Numbered from the stretch's first letter, positions 8,527 through 18,053 are shown. The stretch: DNA of 36,316 nt from Cytophagaceae bacterium (GCA_021151805.1 JAGKWN010000036.1:1-36316), one strand, 5' to 3'. The notes: a model not told the origin generated them from the letters alone. Program-made: numbers and translations.

Positions 8527-8627
8527 TACGAAACCTTATAGGTTTTGTAATTTCAACCACGAATATTTACCAATCCGCAGTTGCATCTTTTATAATCGAT
8601 CTCACCGATAGAAAACCTATAAGGTTT
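8527..8627. repeat. Palindrome-ended intergenic repeat, copy 2
   Basis: This second copy of the ~100-bp element is in direct orientation, with the same outer sequences (left AAACCTTATAGGTTTT, right AAAACCTATAAGGTTT). Here the terminal inverted repeat is intact. The interior matches copy 1 apart from a few substitutions, mostly T to C. The element ends 19 bases before the CHAT gene's stop codon and may act as a transcription barrier for both convergent genes. Confidence 0.85.
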
Positions 8628-8645
8628 ATTTAAACTCTCCAACCT

Positions 8646-11462
8646 TTACTGGATCAATACAAACGCACCCCAATAATACGGATCTTTATAAATCAGTTTC
8701 AATTCAGACTGGGCTGCTTTAAAGGCCTTTTCTTTATTATTCAAAAGCAGATAATTTTTATAGAAACTACTCATTAATTTCTGCGTGGCTTCATCATTGA
8801 CTTTCCATAAACTCATCACCAATGCGTCGGCGCCGGCTACAAGGAACGCGCGCTGCAATCCATAAACACCTTCGCCATTTTTAACATCGCCCAAACCTGT
8901 TTCGCAGGCACTCATCACAACGATTTCTGTTTTATCCAGATTCAGGTTCATGACTTCATAGGCCGTTAATACGCCATACTCTGACTTACCATCAATCGCT
9001 GCTTCTGCATTTGCCAGCAATAGTCCGGAGCGCAGCATTGGGTTCAAGGCCGAATGTTCGGAGCCTACACCCATGGTTTTATCTTCTTCGGTTTGTGCCT
9101 CTTTAATAAAAAATCCATGTGTGGCGATATGCAGAATCTTCGGATTGCTGATCTTGCGAACGTTTTGCTCGGTTGCTTCGGCCTGCACATAGGTTGAAAC
9201 CTTATAGCCTTTCGCCGCAAGCTGTATCTTGATGGATTCGATCTCTACCTTGGTTGCCGGTAATGGAGCAATGCTGCCTTCCGTGCCAAAGATGGGATTA
9301 CCCACGACTACGGCAGTTAAGGATGTTGAAGCAATGGCGGCTGTTTTTAGTTTTATGATATCTTTGGAATTGGAAACAAGCTGAATATTTTTCTTGTCCA
9401 ATAGATAAGTGCCGTCTGGCAAACGGAATGTAGAAATGTTCAGCTGGCTGTAGACACCATCTTGTGAAACAAAAATGTTTTTCTTCATGCCGGTTTTTTT
9501 ATCAATCTCTTCCCAGTATTGTTTGTAGGATTGCTCATCTGCAATCTTGCTTTTGATGCAGTTGGCATAATAAGCGCGATAGCGTTTTTCCAGCAGGTTG
9601 CCGTTCTTCAGCAAAACCATTTCAGGCATGCTCATCTCTTTGGTTAAAACCAATGCTACATATTGAACGGTATCTGTTTTTACTTTATTGAATTTAATCA
9701 GTTGGATAATTTCTACAGCAGCGTCTTCCGGGGCAAGTGCCAGCTGTACATCTTTCCAGCTTACCGCTGCATTTGTATAACCAGACTTGAAGGCATTGGA
9801 GCTGGCTGATAGATTTTTTTCTTTCGCATTGGTCGCGCGTTCAATCGAATCGAGGTTTATTTTTTGTTCAGCAAGCTCCGCTTTAGACATAGAATACAAA
9901 TACGAAAGATTTTCTTTTGCATCCAACCACGATTGATATTCATTGATTAATGCAGGATCACCGCTTGAGAGGATCTGCTGACGGGTTTTGTTACTGGCAT
10001 TTAACAAGAGCGCTTTGGTAGCGAGCTGGTAGGTATATAATTGTCCGCTGAGCGATGGTATAGTGCTATAAGCGTCCGTTACAAAAGATGTATAATGTTC
10101 AAAATGAGGATGAATCTTATCCCAAAAGCGAGCCTTTTCAGCATCACTCAATGCCGCGAAATACTCGTTGATCAAGATCATGTCCTGGTCCAATACCACC
10201 TGAAAACCGGCTGCTGCAGTTGAATATTTTTTGGCCTGCCAGTCGAGCAGCGCAATCGACTCTTTTGTTTGCAGCACATCCGGGTGATTTTCTCCAAGGG
10301 CAGCAATGCGGATAGCAAGTGCTTTATTCAGATTTGTATACGCAAGTGGTTGCTGGTCCTGCGTTCTGTAATAGGTGCCCAGGTTTTGCAGTACACCTGC
10401 ATAAGAAGGATGGTTGGCTCCGAATTTTTTCAGATAAATATCAGCCGCTTTCTTTAACAGCGCTTCAACTTCAGTCGTCTTTTTCATCTGCATATACAAT
10501 TCCGCCTGCAGGTTGAGCAAGTGCGCATAATCGGGGTGGCTTGACCCCAACTTCTTTTCCTTGATCGCGATTGCTTTTTTATAAATCTCGTCGGCTTTCG
10601 TGTATTCGCCGATCTCTTCATAAAGCAAGGCCTGGTTGATTAACAAACGCTGGTAGTTGGTAGACTTCTCCGTTAGCACTGTTGAAGCAATACGGATTGC
10701 TTCTGCCAGCAACTGATCTGCCTGCTGGAAGCGGCCGGTCTCTTCATAAAGCATCGCCTGGTTATTTAAGGTAATAGCATAGGCAGCAGATTGTTTCCCT
10801 GGATTAACGCTGTTTAACTGTACCGATTTTTCAAGCATCTTTTCAGCTTCCGTATAGCGGCCCATATCTTTATATAATACACCCAGATTGTTGATGGAAG
10901 CAGCATAGGCAATGCTGGTTTCTCCGCCCTGTGTTTTGCGGATCTCGATGGCAGATTTTTCAAACTCCTCAGACCTGGAATAACGCCCCATGGTGTGGTA
11001 CAGCAGGCCCAGGTTGGCAATCACTTTGCTATAGCTGGTCTCAGATGTTAATGCATTGCTTTCATAAATAGCCTTCGAACTTAAGAAAGCATTTTCAGCT
11101 GTTTGAAATTTGCTGGAGGCATACATCATTTCTCCCACTTCATTATTCTGTTCGGCCTGTTGAAGAGGAGTAAGCGTGGAGCCATCACTTTGCTTCAGCA
11201 CATCTGAAAATAACTTCTGGTTGCGCAGCCACTTTTCTTCATTTTCATATAGGCCAGCATTATCACTTAAAGAAATCGCATAATTAAAGCTGGTGGTGTC
11301 ATATTCCGCTTTACTTTTATCCAACTGATTAATCAATAACCCTTTAGCCTCTTTTGCCAGGACTGAAGTATTAATTCCGCCAATTGAAGCGGGAATTTTA
11401 GGAAGTTGTGCAAATCCGATTGCGGGGATCACACATAATAAAAGTGTAAATCGAAGGTTCAT
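8646..11462 (-). CDS. Exported TPR-CHAT domain protein (caspase-like peptidase)
   Basis: This 938-residue protein starts with a signal peptide (MNLRFTLLLCVIPAIGFAQ, cleavage near 19). Residues about 85-420 are tandem tetratricopeptide repeats of the kinesin-light-chain type, for example INNLGVLYKDMGRYTEAEKM. A helical region follows to about 600. The C-terminal third is a CHAT domain, a clan CD (caspase/separase-like) peptidase fold, with its dyad His782 in ILHIATHGFF and Cys853 in VVMSACETGLG, then the conserved GEGVYGLQRAF and SLWKVND segments. Both catalytic residues are intact, so activity is plausible. Some cytoplasmic CHAT proteins are gated proteases in CRISPR-linked and gasdermin systems. 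This one is predicted to be periplasmic or surface-exposed and has no such partner nearby, so its substrate is unknown. A perfect hairpin covers its start codon. Confidence 0.9.
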   Translation of the reverse strand: MNLRFTLLLCVIPAIGFAQLPKIPASIGGINTSVLAKEAKGLLINQLDKSKAEYDTTSFNYAISLSDNAGLYENEEKWLRNQKLFSDVLKQSDGSTLTPLQQAEQNNEVGEMMYASSKFQTAENAFLSSKAIYESNALTSETSYSKVIANLGLLYHTMGRYSRSEEFEKSAIEIRKTQGGETSIAYAASINNLGVLYKDMGRYTEAEKMLEKSVQLNSVNPGKQSAAYAITLNNQAMLYEETGRFQQADQLLAEAIRIASTVLTEKSTNYQRLLINQALLYEEIGEYTKADEIYKKAIAIKEKKLGSSHPDYAHLLNLQAELYMQMKKTTEVEALLKKAADIYLKKFGANHPSYAGVLQNLGTYYRTQDQQPLAYTNLNKALAIRIAALGENHPDVLQTKESIALLDWQAKKYSTAAAGFQVVLDQDMILINEYFAALSDAEKARFWDKIHPHFEHYTSFVTDAYSTIPSLSGQLYTYQLATKALLLNASNKTRQQILSSGDPALINEYQSWLDAKENLSYLYSMSKAELAEQKINLDSIERATNAKEKNLSASSNAFKSGYTNAAVSWKDVQLALAPEDAAVEIIQLIKFNKVKTDTVQYVALVLTKEMSMPEMVLLKNGNLLEKRYRAYYANCIKSKIADEQSYKQYWEEIDKKTGMKKNIFVSQDGVYSQLNISTFRLPDGTYLLDKKNIQLVSNSKDIIKLKTAAIASTSLTAVVVGNPIFGTEGSIAPLPATKVEIESIKIQLAAKGYKVSTYVQAEATEQNVRKISNPKILHIATHGFFIKEAQTEEDKTMGVGSEHSALNPMLRSGLLLANAEAAIDGKSEYGVLTAYEVMNLNLDKTEIVVMSACETGLGDVKNGEGVYGLQRAFLVAGADALVMSLWKVNDEATQKLMSSFYKNYLLLNNKEKAFKAAQSELKLIYKDPYYWGAFVLIQ

Positions 11463-11503
11463 TACCTGTTAAATTTAGATTCAATCTAAATTTAACAGGT
11501 AAT
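11461..11503 (-). promoter_or_regulatory. Perfect 21-bp inverted repeat covering the CHAT start codon
   Basis: Arms 11461-11481 and 11483-11503 are exact reverse complements separated by one base. Read on the minus strand (the mRNA sense of the CHAT gene), the 3' arm ends in AACAGGTAAT and the next base completes the ATG at 11462-11460. The AU of the start codon and the upstream AGG are therefore paired inside the stem. It could be an RNA switch on translation initiation, a large operator, or a terminator of antisense transcription; the sequence alone does not decide. Confidence 0.8.
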
Positions 11504-11870
11504 GAGTTGAAAACGTATAAAAATGCCCTTTTTAACACTAAAAATTTAGTGAAATTCTGGGGAACATTACATGAGCCTGTTTTTCAAACGATTTTCTATT
11601 GCCAGATTATTTTTTTTCGCAAATAATATGTAAATTTAAAGTCGATTTCCGCTTTAAACCTACTAAAACAATTTATTCTGGTACTATTCTAAGAATAATT
11701 AGTTGTAAGTTTTAGAAAAACCCCGATTCTGAAGAAAATCCAAAGATTTTGGAAAAAGGCAGAAAGCCAATACAAATACTTGAAGAACAGAATTTCAAAA
11801 AAATTTGTTGAGAGTGTTTAAAGAAATAATAATTAGTATCTGTTCTAATAAAAATATAACAATAGTGTAG
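11504..11870. other. AT-rich intergenic region upstream of gltB
   Basis: This gap lies between the CHAT leader hairpin and the gltB start. No convincing coding frame is present on either strand. It must contain the divergent promoters, but no exact TAnnTTTG box was found in a suitable position. A short TTTAAAG/CTTTAAA inverted repeat occurs at 11635-11658. The gltB 5' leader lacks a Shine-Dalgarno sequence. Confidence 0.5.
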
Positions 11871-14800
11871 ATGAGAGAGAACAATCAAACCGGCCTTTAT
11901 GATTCTAGTTTCGAGCATGACTCATGCGGAATTGGTTTCGTAGCCAACCTGAAAGGCAGAAAATCTCATGAAACAGTTGCAAATGCCCTTCATATGCTTG
12001 AGCGTATGGAGCACCGTGGTGCATGCGGCTGTGAGACCAATACCGGCGATGGTGCTGGTATCCTTCTTCAGGTTCCCCACGAATTTTTCGTGGATGAATG
12101 TGTCAAGATAGGCATTAAGTTGCCTGCGTTTGGCGAGTATGGCGTAGGTATGCTGTTCTTGCCGAAGGACGAAAAGCTGAAGGAAGAGTGTAAAAAGATA
12201 TTAAGCCGTCAGGTTGAAAAGCTTGGCATGACGGTTTTAGGATACAGAGCAGTTCCTACGGATGATTCAATGATTGGCGACAGCGCCATTGCTGTTGAGC
12301 CGGCAGTAGAACAAATCTTTGTAAAGCGTGCAGATAACGTGAAAGACGTAGAGACTTTCGAAAGAAAGCTTTATGTATTGCGTAACTACTCTACACGTAT
12401 TGTCAAAGAAACATTAAATAATGAGGTAGTGAATCAGCGTTTTTATTTCGCTTCATTCTCTTCCAGAACCATTATATATAAAGGTCAGTTGATGACTGCA
12501 CAGGTAAAACAATTTTACCTGGATCTGCAAAAGCCTGAAATGGTTTCTGCATTGGCAGTTGTTCACTCACGTTTCTCTACCAACACATTCCCGTCATTTA
12601 AGTTGGCGCAGCCTTTCCGTTACATCGCACACAATGGTGAGATCAACACGGTAAAAGGTAACGTGAACTGGATCCGTGCGCAGGAAGCATTATTAACTTC
12701 TACAGTATTCACTAAAGAAGAAATTGAGATGCTATTACCGATCTGCGATCCGGGTAACTCAGATTCAGCGCACTTAGATAACGTAATTGAATTACTTGTA
12801 TTAAGCGGTCGTTATTTACCACACGTAATGATGATGCTTGTACCTGAAGCATGGGACGGCAACGAGTCTATGTCTGAGGTGAAACATGCGTTCTACGAAT
12901 ACCATGCTGCAATGATGGAGCCTTGGGATGGTCCGGCTTCAATCTCATTCACAAACGGTAAAATTGTAGGTGCAACGCTTGATCGTAACGGTCTGCGTCC
13001 TTCACGTTGGTGCTTATTGGATGACGATACTGTCATCATGGCATCTGAGGTAGGTGTTATTGAAGTAGATCCTGCTAAAGTAGTTACGAAAGGCCGTCTG
13101 CAGCCTGGTAAAATGTTCGTTGCTGATTTAGAGCAAGGACGTATTATCAGTGATGAAGAACTTAAAAATGATATTTGTACACGCCAGCCTTACGGCGATT
13201 GGTTGAAAAACAAAATCAAATTAAGTGAGCAGCCTGAACCACAAATTATATATACGCAACCGGATGCAGCAGCCTTGTTGAAAAAACAACAGGTGTTTGG
13301 TTATACATCTGAAGATTTGCGTTTGATCCTGGGAGAAATTGCAACAACTGCCTACGAGCCGCTTGGTTCAATGGGTATCGATACACCGCTTGCAATTTTA
13401 TCTGATCAGGCAATGCACTTGTCTGCATACTTCAAGCAGTTGTTTGCACAGGTAACTAACCCACCGATCGATCCGATCCGTGAGCGTATGGTTATGTCGC
13501 TTGTATCGTATGTAGGTGGTTCGCTGAACCTGTTGGATGAATCTCCATACCACTGTCGTATGGTTGAATTGCACCAACCGGTTTTAACAAACAACGATTT
13601 AGAAAAACTTCGTCAGATCGATGATAAACATTTCCAGACAAAAGCGTTGGAAATTACTTTCAAAGCAGACGAACAACCGGGTAGCCTGGAAAAAGCATTG
13701 ACACGTATCTGCAAGTATGCTTCAGATGCAGTAAATGACGGCTACTCTATTATATTATTAACAGACCGTAAAGTTGACAGTGGACATACACCAATTCCTT
13801 CATTATTGGCTACTGCAGCGGTACACCACCACCTGATCCGTGAAGGTCAGCGCGGTAAAGTTGGTATCGTGGTAGAATGCGGTGATGCATGGGAAGTACA
13901 CCACTTCGCAACATTGATCGGTTATGGTGCATCTGCAATCAACCCGTACTTAGCGTTCGAAACCATCATTGGTATGAAGCGCAGCGGTGAGTTACAGACA
14001 GAACTTTCAGAAGAGAAATTAACATACAACTTTATCAAAGCTATTGATAACGGTTTGTTAAAAGTATTCTCTAAAATGGGTATCTCTACACTTCAGTCTT
14101 ACCAGGGTGCGCAGATTTTCGAAGCATTGGGTATCAGCTCTGAAGTAATTGATAAATACTTTACGAATACTGTTTCAAGAATTGGTGGTCTGTCATTGGA
14201 TGGCATCGCGAAAGAAGCGTTGATCAAGCATCAGCAGGCATATCCGAAAGTACCCGTACCTCGTCCGAAACTGGAAGTGGGGGGTATCTATCAGTGGAAA
14301 CGCCGTGGTGAATTCCACTTGTTCAATCCTCAAACGATCCACTTATTGCAGCAGGCTTGTCGCAAAGGTGATTATCAGGTGTTCAAGAAATATTCAAACC
14401 TGATCGATGACCAGAGCGTGAAAGCAATCACATTGCGTGGTTTATTGAAATTCAAACAAACACAGGATTCTATATCCATCGATGAAGTAGAACCGGCAGC
14501 AAACATCTTCAAACGTTTTGCTACAGGTGCGATGTCATTCGGTTCAATCTCTCACGAAGCGCACTCTACACTTGCAATTGCGATGAACCGCATCGGCGGT
14601 AAATCAAACTCCGGTGAAGGTGGTGAAGATGAGATCCGTTTTGAGCGTAAGGCAAACGGAGACTGGGAGCGTTCTGCAATCAAGCAGGTAGCATCAGGTC
14701 GTTTCGGTGTTACAAGTTACTACTTAGCGAATGCTGATGAGTTACAAATCAAAATGGCACAAGGCGCGAAGCCAGGCGAAGGCGGTCAGTTACCAGGTCA

Positions 14801-16409
14801 CAAAGTTGATGACTGGATCGGACGTGTACGTCACTCTACGCCGGGTGTAGGTTTGATTTCTCCTCCTCCGCACCACGATATTTATTCTATTGAAGATTTA
14901 GCACAGTTGATCTTCGATTTGAAAAACTCAAATCCAAAGGCACGTGTAAGTGTGAAGTTAGTATCTGAAGCAGGTGTTGGTACAATTGCAGCAGGTGTTA
15001 GCAAAGCGCACGCAGACTTAGTATTGATCGCTGGTTACGATGGTGGAACAGGAGCTTCTCCGATCAGTTCTATCCGTCACGCAGGTTTACCTTGGGAACT
15101 TGGTTTGGCTGAAGCACACCAGACACTGGTTAAAAATAAATTGAGAAGCCGTATCACGGTTCAGTCCGATGGACAGATCCGTACGGGTAAAGATTTAGTT
15201 GTAGCTGCTTTATTAGGAGCTGAAGAATTTGGTGTTGCAACTGCAGCGCTGGTTTCTGTAGGTTGTATCATGATGCGTAAGTGTCACCTGAATACATGTC
15301 CCGTTGGTGTTGCTACTCAGAACAAAGAGCTTCGTGCATTGTTCAGTGGTGAGCCGGAACACGTAGTGAACATGTTCACATTCCTTGCGGAAGAAATGAG
15401 AGAGATCATGGCTGAGCTTGGTTACAGAACCGTTGACGAAATGATCGGTCAGGTTCAGAACCTGGAAAAACGTACAGACATCAATCACTGGAAATTCAAA
15501 GACCTTGACTTAAGCAAAATCTTATACAAAGAAGAAGCTGGTCCGGAAGTTGGATTATACAAAACAGAAGCACAGGATCATGGTATGGATGCCATCCTTG
15601 ATATTGCTTTAGTAAGAGATGCAAAAGCAGCGTTAGATAATAAGCAAGCTGTTAAAGGCGAATACAAAATTCAAAATACAGACCGTTCAGCAGGTACGAT
15701 GTTGTCTTATGAAGTGTCTACAAGACACAAAGGACAAGGTTTGCCGGATGCAACGATTCAATACAAGTTCAATGGTTCTGCCGGACAAAGTTTCGGTGGT
15801 TTCTTAGCGCCAGGTATTCAGTTTGAATTGGAAGGTGAAGCGAATGACTATTGGGGTAAAGGTTTATCCGGTGGCCGTTTGATTCTGTATCCTTCTAAGC
15901 AAGCGAAGTTCAAGCCGAGTGAGAACATAATCGTTGGTAACGTAGCATTCTACGGAGCTACAAGCGGTGAGTCTTACATCCGCGGACAAGCTGGTGAGCG
16001 TTTCTGTGTACGTAACTCAGGCGCGAAAGCAGTTGTTGAAGGTGTGGGCGATCACGGTTGCGAATACATGACGGGTGGTTTGGCTGTTATCTTAGGTGAG
16101 ACAGGCCGTAACTTCGCAGCAGGTATGAGCGGTGGTGTTGCTTATGTATATGACAAAGCAAGAACATTCCCGGCACGTTGCAACATGGAAATGATTGAGT
16201 TTGATGTACTGGATGCGGAAGACAACCAGACATTGAAAACAATGATCGAGAACCATTTGAAATATACAGGTAGCGATGTAGCGCAGAATATCCTGAACAA
16301 CTGGGATAGCGCCGTGAAGGATTTCGTTAAAGTAATGCCTTCCGATTACAAAGCAGTTTTGTTAAAAAGAAAAAGTCAAGGAAATAAGGAGGCCGTAATC
16401 AATGGGTAA
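11871..16409 (+). CDS. gltB: Glutamate synthase, large (alpha) subunit
   Basis: This 1512-residue GOGAT large subunit transfers the amide of glutamine to 2-oxoglutarate, giving two glutamates. The N-terminal class II glutamine amidotransferase domain (about 19-430) begins at Cys19 in HDSCGIGFVA, implying removal of an 18-residue propeptide as is usual for GltB. Substrate-binding motifs include HNGEINT and DRNGLRPSR. The central domain and FMN-binding synthase domain (about 800-1200) show GAMSFGSISHEAH and GYDGGTGASP. The 3Fe-4S cysteines are Cys1132, Cys1138 and Cys1143 in CIMMRKCHLNTCPVG. The C-terminal beta-helix domain (about 1250-1500) is rich in glycine. Length and order match bacterial NADPH-type GltB. 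Codon use is regular and strongly biased (many cgt, ggt), suggesting high expression. The 3' end carries the gltD ribosome-binding site and overlaps gltD by 8 bases. Confidence 0.98.
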   Translation: MRENNQTGLYDSSFEHDSCGIGFVANLKGRKSHETVANALHMLERMEHRGACGCETNTGDGAGILLQVPHEFFVDECVKIGIKLPAFGEYGVGMLFLPKDEKLKEECKKILSRQVEKLGMTVLGYRAVPTDDSMIGDSAIAVEPAVEQIFVKRADNVKDVETFERKLYVLRNYSTRIVKETLNNEVVNQRFYFASFSSRTIIYKGQLMTAQVKQFYLDLQKPEMVSALAVVHSRFSTNTFPSFKLAQPFRYIAHNGEINTVKGNVNWIRAQEALLTSTVFTKEEIEMLLPICDPGNSDSAHLDNVIELLVLSGRYLPHVMMMLVPEAWDGNESMSEVKHAFYEYHAAMMEPWDGPASISFTNGKIVGATLDRNGLRPSRWCLLDDDTVIMASEVGVIEVDPAKVVTKGRLQPGKMFVADLEQGRIISDEELKNDICTRQPYGDWLKNKIKLSEQPEPQIIYTQPDAAALLKKQQVFGYTSEDLRLILGEIATTAYEPLGSMGIDTPLAILSDQAMHLSAYFKQLFAQVTNPPIDPIRERMVMSLVSYVGGSLNLLDESPYHCRMVELHQPVLTNNDLEKLRQIDDKHFQTKALEITFKADEQPGSLEKALTRICKYASDAVNDGYSIILLTDRKVDSGHTPIPSLLATAAVHHHLIREGQRGKVGIVVECGDAWEVHHFATLIGYGASAINPYLAFETIIGMKRSGELQTELSEEKLTYNFIKAIDNGLLKVFSKMGISTLQSYQGAQIFEALGISSEVIDKYFTNTVSRIGGLSLDGIAKEALIKHQQAYPKVPVPRPKLEVGGIYQWKRRGEFHLFNPQTIHLLQQACRKGDYQVFKKYSNLIDDQSVKAITLRGLLKFKQTQDSISIDEVEPAANIFKRFATGAMSFGSISHEAHSTLAIAMNRIGGKSNSGEGGEDEIRFERKANGDWERSAIKQVASGRFGVTSYYLANADELQIKMAQGAKPGEGGQLPGHKVDDWIGRVRHSTPGVGLISPPPHHDIYSIEDLAQLIFDLKNSNPKARVSVKLVSEAGVGTIAAGVSKAHADLVLIAGYDGGTGASPISSIRHAGLPWELGLAEAHQTLVKNKLRSRITVQSDGQIRTGKDLVVAALLGAEEFGVATAALVSVGCIMMRKCHLNTCPVGVATQNKELRALFSGEPEHVVNMFTFLAEEMREIMAELGYRTVDEMIGQVQNLEKRTDINHWKFKDLDLSKILYKEEAGPEVGLYKTEAQDHGMDAILDIALVRDAKAALDNKQAVKGEYKIQNTDRSAGTMLSYEVSTRHKGQGLPDATIQYKFNGSAGQSFGGFLAPGIQFELEGEANDYWGKGLSGGRLILYPSKQAKFKPSENIIVGNVAFYGATSGESYIRGQAGERFCVRNSGAKAVVEGVGDHGCEYMTGGLAVILGETGRNFAAGMSGGVAYVYDKARTFPARCNMEMIEFDVLDAEDNQTLKTMIENHLKYTGSDVAQNILNNWDSAVKDFVKVMPSDYKAVLLKRKSQGNKEAVING
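16386..16392 (+). promoter_or_regulatory. Strong Shine-Dalgarno site for gltD
   Basis: AAGGAGG lies inside the last codons of gltB, 9 bases before the gltD ATG at 16402. A full-length SD is unusual in Bacteroidota, where most genes lack one. It fixes the gltD start and would ensure internal initiation on the gltBD message. Confidence 0.85.
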
Positions 16410-17904
16410 GCCAACAGGATTTATGGAATTCGGCAGAGAGCTGCCAGGAAAAAGAGATCCGCAAGTACGTCTTAAAGACTATAAAGAACTCTATTTAGAT
16501 TTCTCTGAAACACAGATAAAAAACCAGGCGGCGCGCTGCATGAACTGCGGTGTGCCTTTCTGCCACAGCGGTTGTCCACTGGGTAATATCATCCCTGAGT
16601 TCAACGATGCGGTATACAGAAACGACTGGGAAGAAGCTGCGGAGATCTTATTCTCTACAAACAACTTCCCTGAGTTTACAGGAAGAATCTGTCCTGCACC
16701 ATGTGAAGCATCTTGCGTACTTGGTATCAACAAGCCTCCGGTAACGATTGAAAATATTGAGAAGAGCATCGTTGAGACAGCATTCGAAAAAGGCATCTTA
16801 AAAGCAAATCCGCCGAAGAAACGTACTGGTAAAACAGTTGCGGTTGTAGGTTCTGGCCCTGCGGGTCTGGCTGCTGCTGCACAGTTGAACAGTGCCGGTC
16901 ATACGGTAACAGTATTCGAACGTGCTGATCAGGTTGGTGGTTTGTTACGTTATGGCATTCCTGATTTCAAACTGGAGAAATGGGTAATCGACCGTCGCGT
17001 GAAGCTGATGGAAGAAGAAGGTGTGATCTTCAAAACGAATACAAATGTTGGTGTTACTGTTAAAGCAAAAGATATCGTAAAACAATTCGATGCGATTGTA
17101 TTGACAGGTGGTTCAACGGTTGGCCGTGATTTACCGATCCCGGGCAGAGAATTGAAAGGCGTACATTTTGCGATGGAATTCTTAAGTCAGCAAAACAAAC
17201 GCGTTGCGAATATCAAAACTGAAGTTGACCATACCGGTGAAGCATACAAAAACGGTGACTTGTTAGCTACAGGTAAAAACGTAGTAGTTATCGGTGGTGG
17301 TGATACGGGTTCTGACTGCGTAGGCACTTCAAACCGTCATGGTGCGAAGAATGTATTGCAGTTTGAATTGATGCCGAAACCGCCGGAAGGCAAAAATGAA
17401 ACAACACCGTGGCCAAACTGGCCGATGATCTTGCGTACGTCTACTTCGCACGAAGAAGGCTGCGATCGTTTGTGGTCAATCACAACAAAAGAATTCATCG
17501 GTGACGCAAACGGTAACTTAACAGGATTAAAAATTGCTGAGATGGGCTGGGTAACACCTGCAGACAGCAAGCTTCCGAAGTACCAGGAATTACCGGGTAC
17601 AGAACGCGTGATCCCTTGTGAGTTGACCTTGTTGGCAATGGGCTTCTTACATCCACAGCATGCAGGTATGCTGAATGAATTGGGTGTGGAATACGATGAG
17701 CGCGGCAATATCAAAGCAAACGGCAAGTATCAGACAAACGTAGATAAAGTATTTACTGCAGGTGATATGCGCAGAGGTCAGTCATTGGTTGTTTGGGCAA
17801 TCTCTGAAGGCCGCGAAGCAGCACGTAACGTAGATATCTTCTTAATGGGCACCACTAGCCTTGAAGCAAAAGATCACGGTATGCTTGATACGGTGTATGC
17901 ATAA
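16402..17904 (+). CDS. gltD: Glutamate synthase, small (beta) subunit
   Basis: This 500-residue NADPH-dependent FAD oxidoreductase supplies electrons to GltB. The N-terminal iron-sulfur region has Cys46, Cys49, Cys54 and Cys58 in RCMNCGVPFCHSGCP, and Cys97, Cys101 and Cys105 in GRICPAPCEASC, the usual ligands of the 4Fe-4S clusters. An FAD-binding Rossmann motif VAVVGSGPAGLAAA lies at about 146-159. A second dinucleotide motif VVVIGGGDTGSDC near residue 295 binds NADPH. The C-terminal FAD contact is TAGDMRRGQSLVVWAI. The start is set by the AAGGAGG site inside gltB and the 8-base overlap. It ends at 17904 and is followed by an intrinsic terminator. Full length; no anomalies seen. Confidence 0.98.
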   Translation: MGKPTGFMEFGRELPGKRDPQVRLKDYKELYLDFSETQIKNQAARCMNCGVPFCHSGCPLGNIIPEFNDAVYRNDWEEAAEILFSTNNFPEFTGRICPAPCEASCVLGINKPPVTIENIEKSIVETAFEKGILKANPPKKRTGKTVAVVGSGPAGLAAAAQLNSAGHTVTVFERADQVGGLLRYGIPDFKLEKWVIDRRVKLMEEEGVIFKTNTNVGVTVKAKDIVKQFDAIVLTGGSTVGRDLPIPGRELKGVHFAMEFLSQQNKRVANIKTEVDHTGEAYKNGDLLATGKNVVVIGGGDTGSDCVGTSNRHGAKNVLQFELMPKPPEGKNETTPWPNWPMILRTSTSHEEGCDRLWSITTKEFIGDANGNLTGLKIAEMGWVTPADSKLPKYQELPGTERVIPCELTLLAMGFLHPQHAGMLNELGVEYDERGNIKANGKYQTNVDKVFTAGDMRRGQSLVVWAISEGREAARNVDIFLMGTTSLEAKDHGMLDTVYA

Positions 17905-17930
17905 GTAAAAAGTTAAATTCTATATAATGG

Positions 17931-17962
17931 AAATGCCCTGGAGAAATTCAGGGCATTTTTTT
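17931..17962 (+). terminator. Intrinsic terminator of the gltBD operon
   Basis: A 10-bp GC-containing stem (aaatgccctg, 17931-17940, pairing with cagggcattt, 17949-17958) encloses an 8-base loop and is followed by a run of T. It lies 26 bases after the gltD stop. Its T tract runs straight into the left flanking repeat of the accessory cassette. Confidence 0.9.
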
Positions 17963-18008
17963 GTCTGAACTATGATTTTTTTGATTTGGATGATTAAGAT
18001 GATTTTTT
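17961..18008 (+). repeat. Left flanking repeat of the accessory cassette
   Basis: It begins TTGTCTGAACTATGATTTTT and continues as GATTTGGATGATTAAG-like T-rich sequence. The reverse complement of 21033-21076 begins TTGTCTGAACTGGGATTTTT, with 3 differences in the first 26 bases and clear similarity over about 45 bases. The two copies point inward and bracket the XRE remnant, MazG-like and DUF2075 genes. It is probably a dispersed intergenic repeat used as an insertion or recombination border. Confidence 0.75.
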
Positions 18009-18053
18009 CCTCTAATCACTTTATCATTTCAATCAAATGAGCCATCATATAGT

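Noticed and set aside
17337..17726. 129-codon minus-strand frame inside gltD
   Set aside because: Antisense to a clearly real gene, and has no motif.
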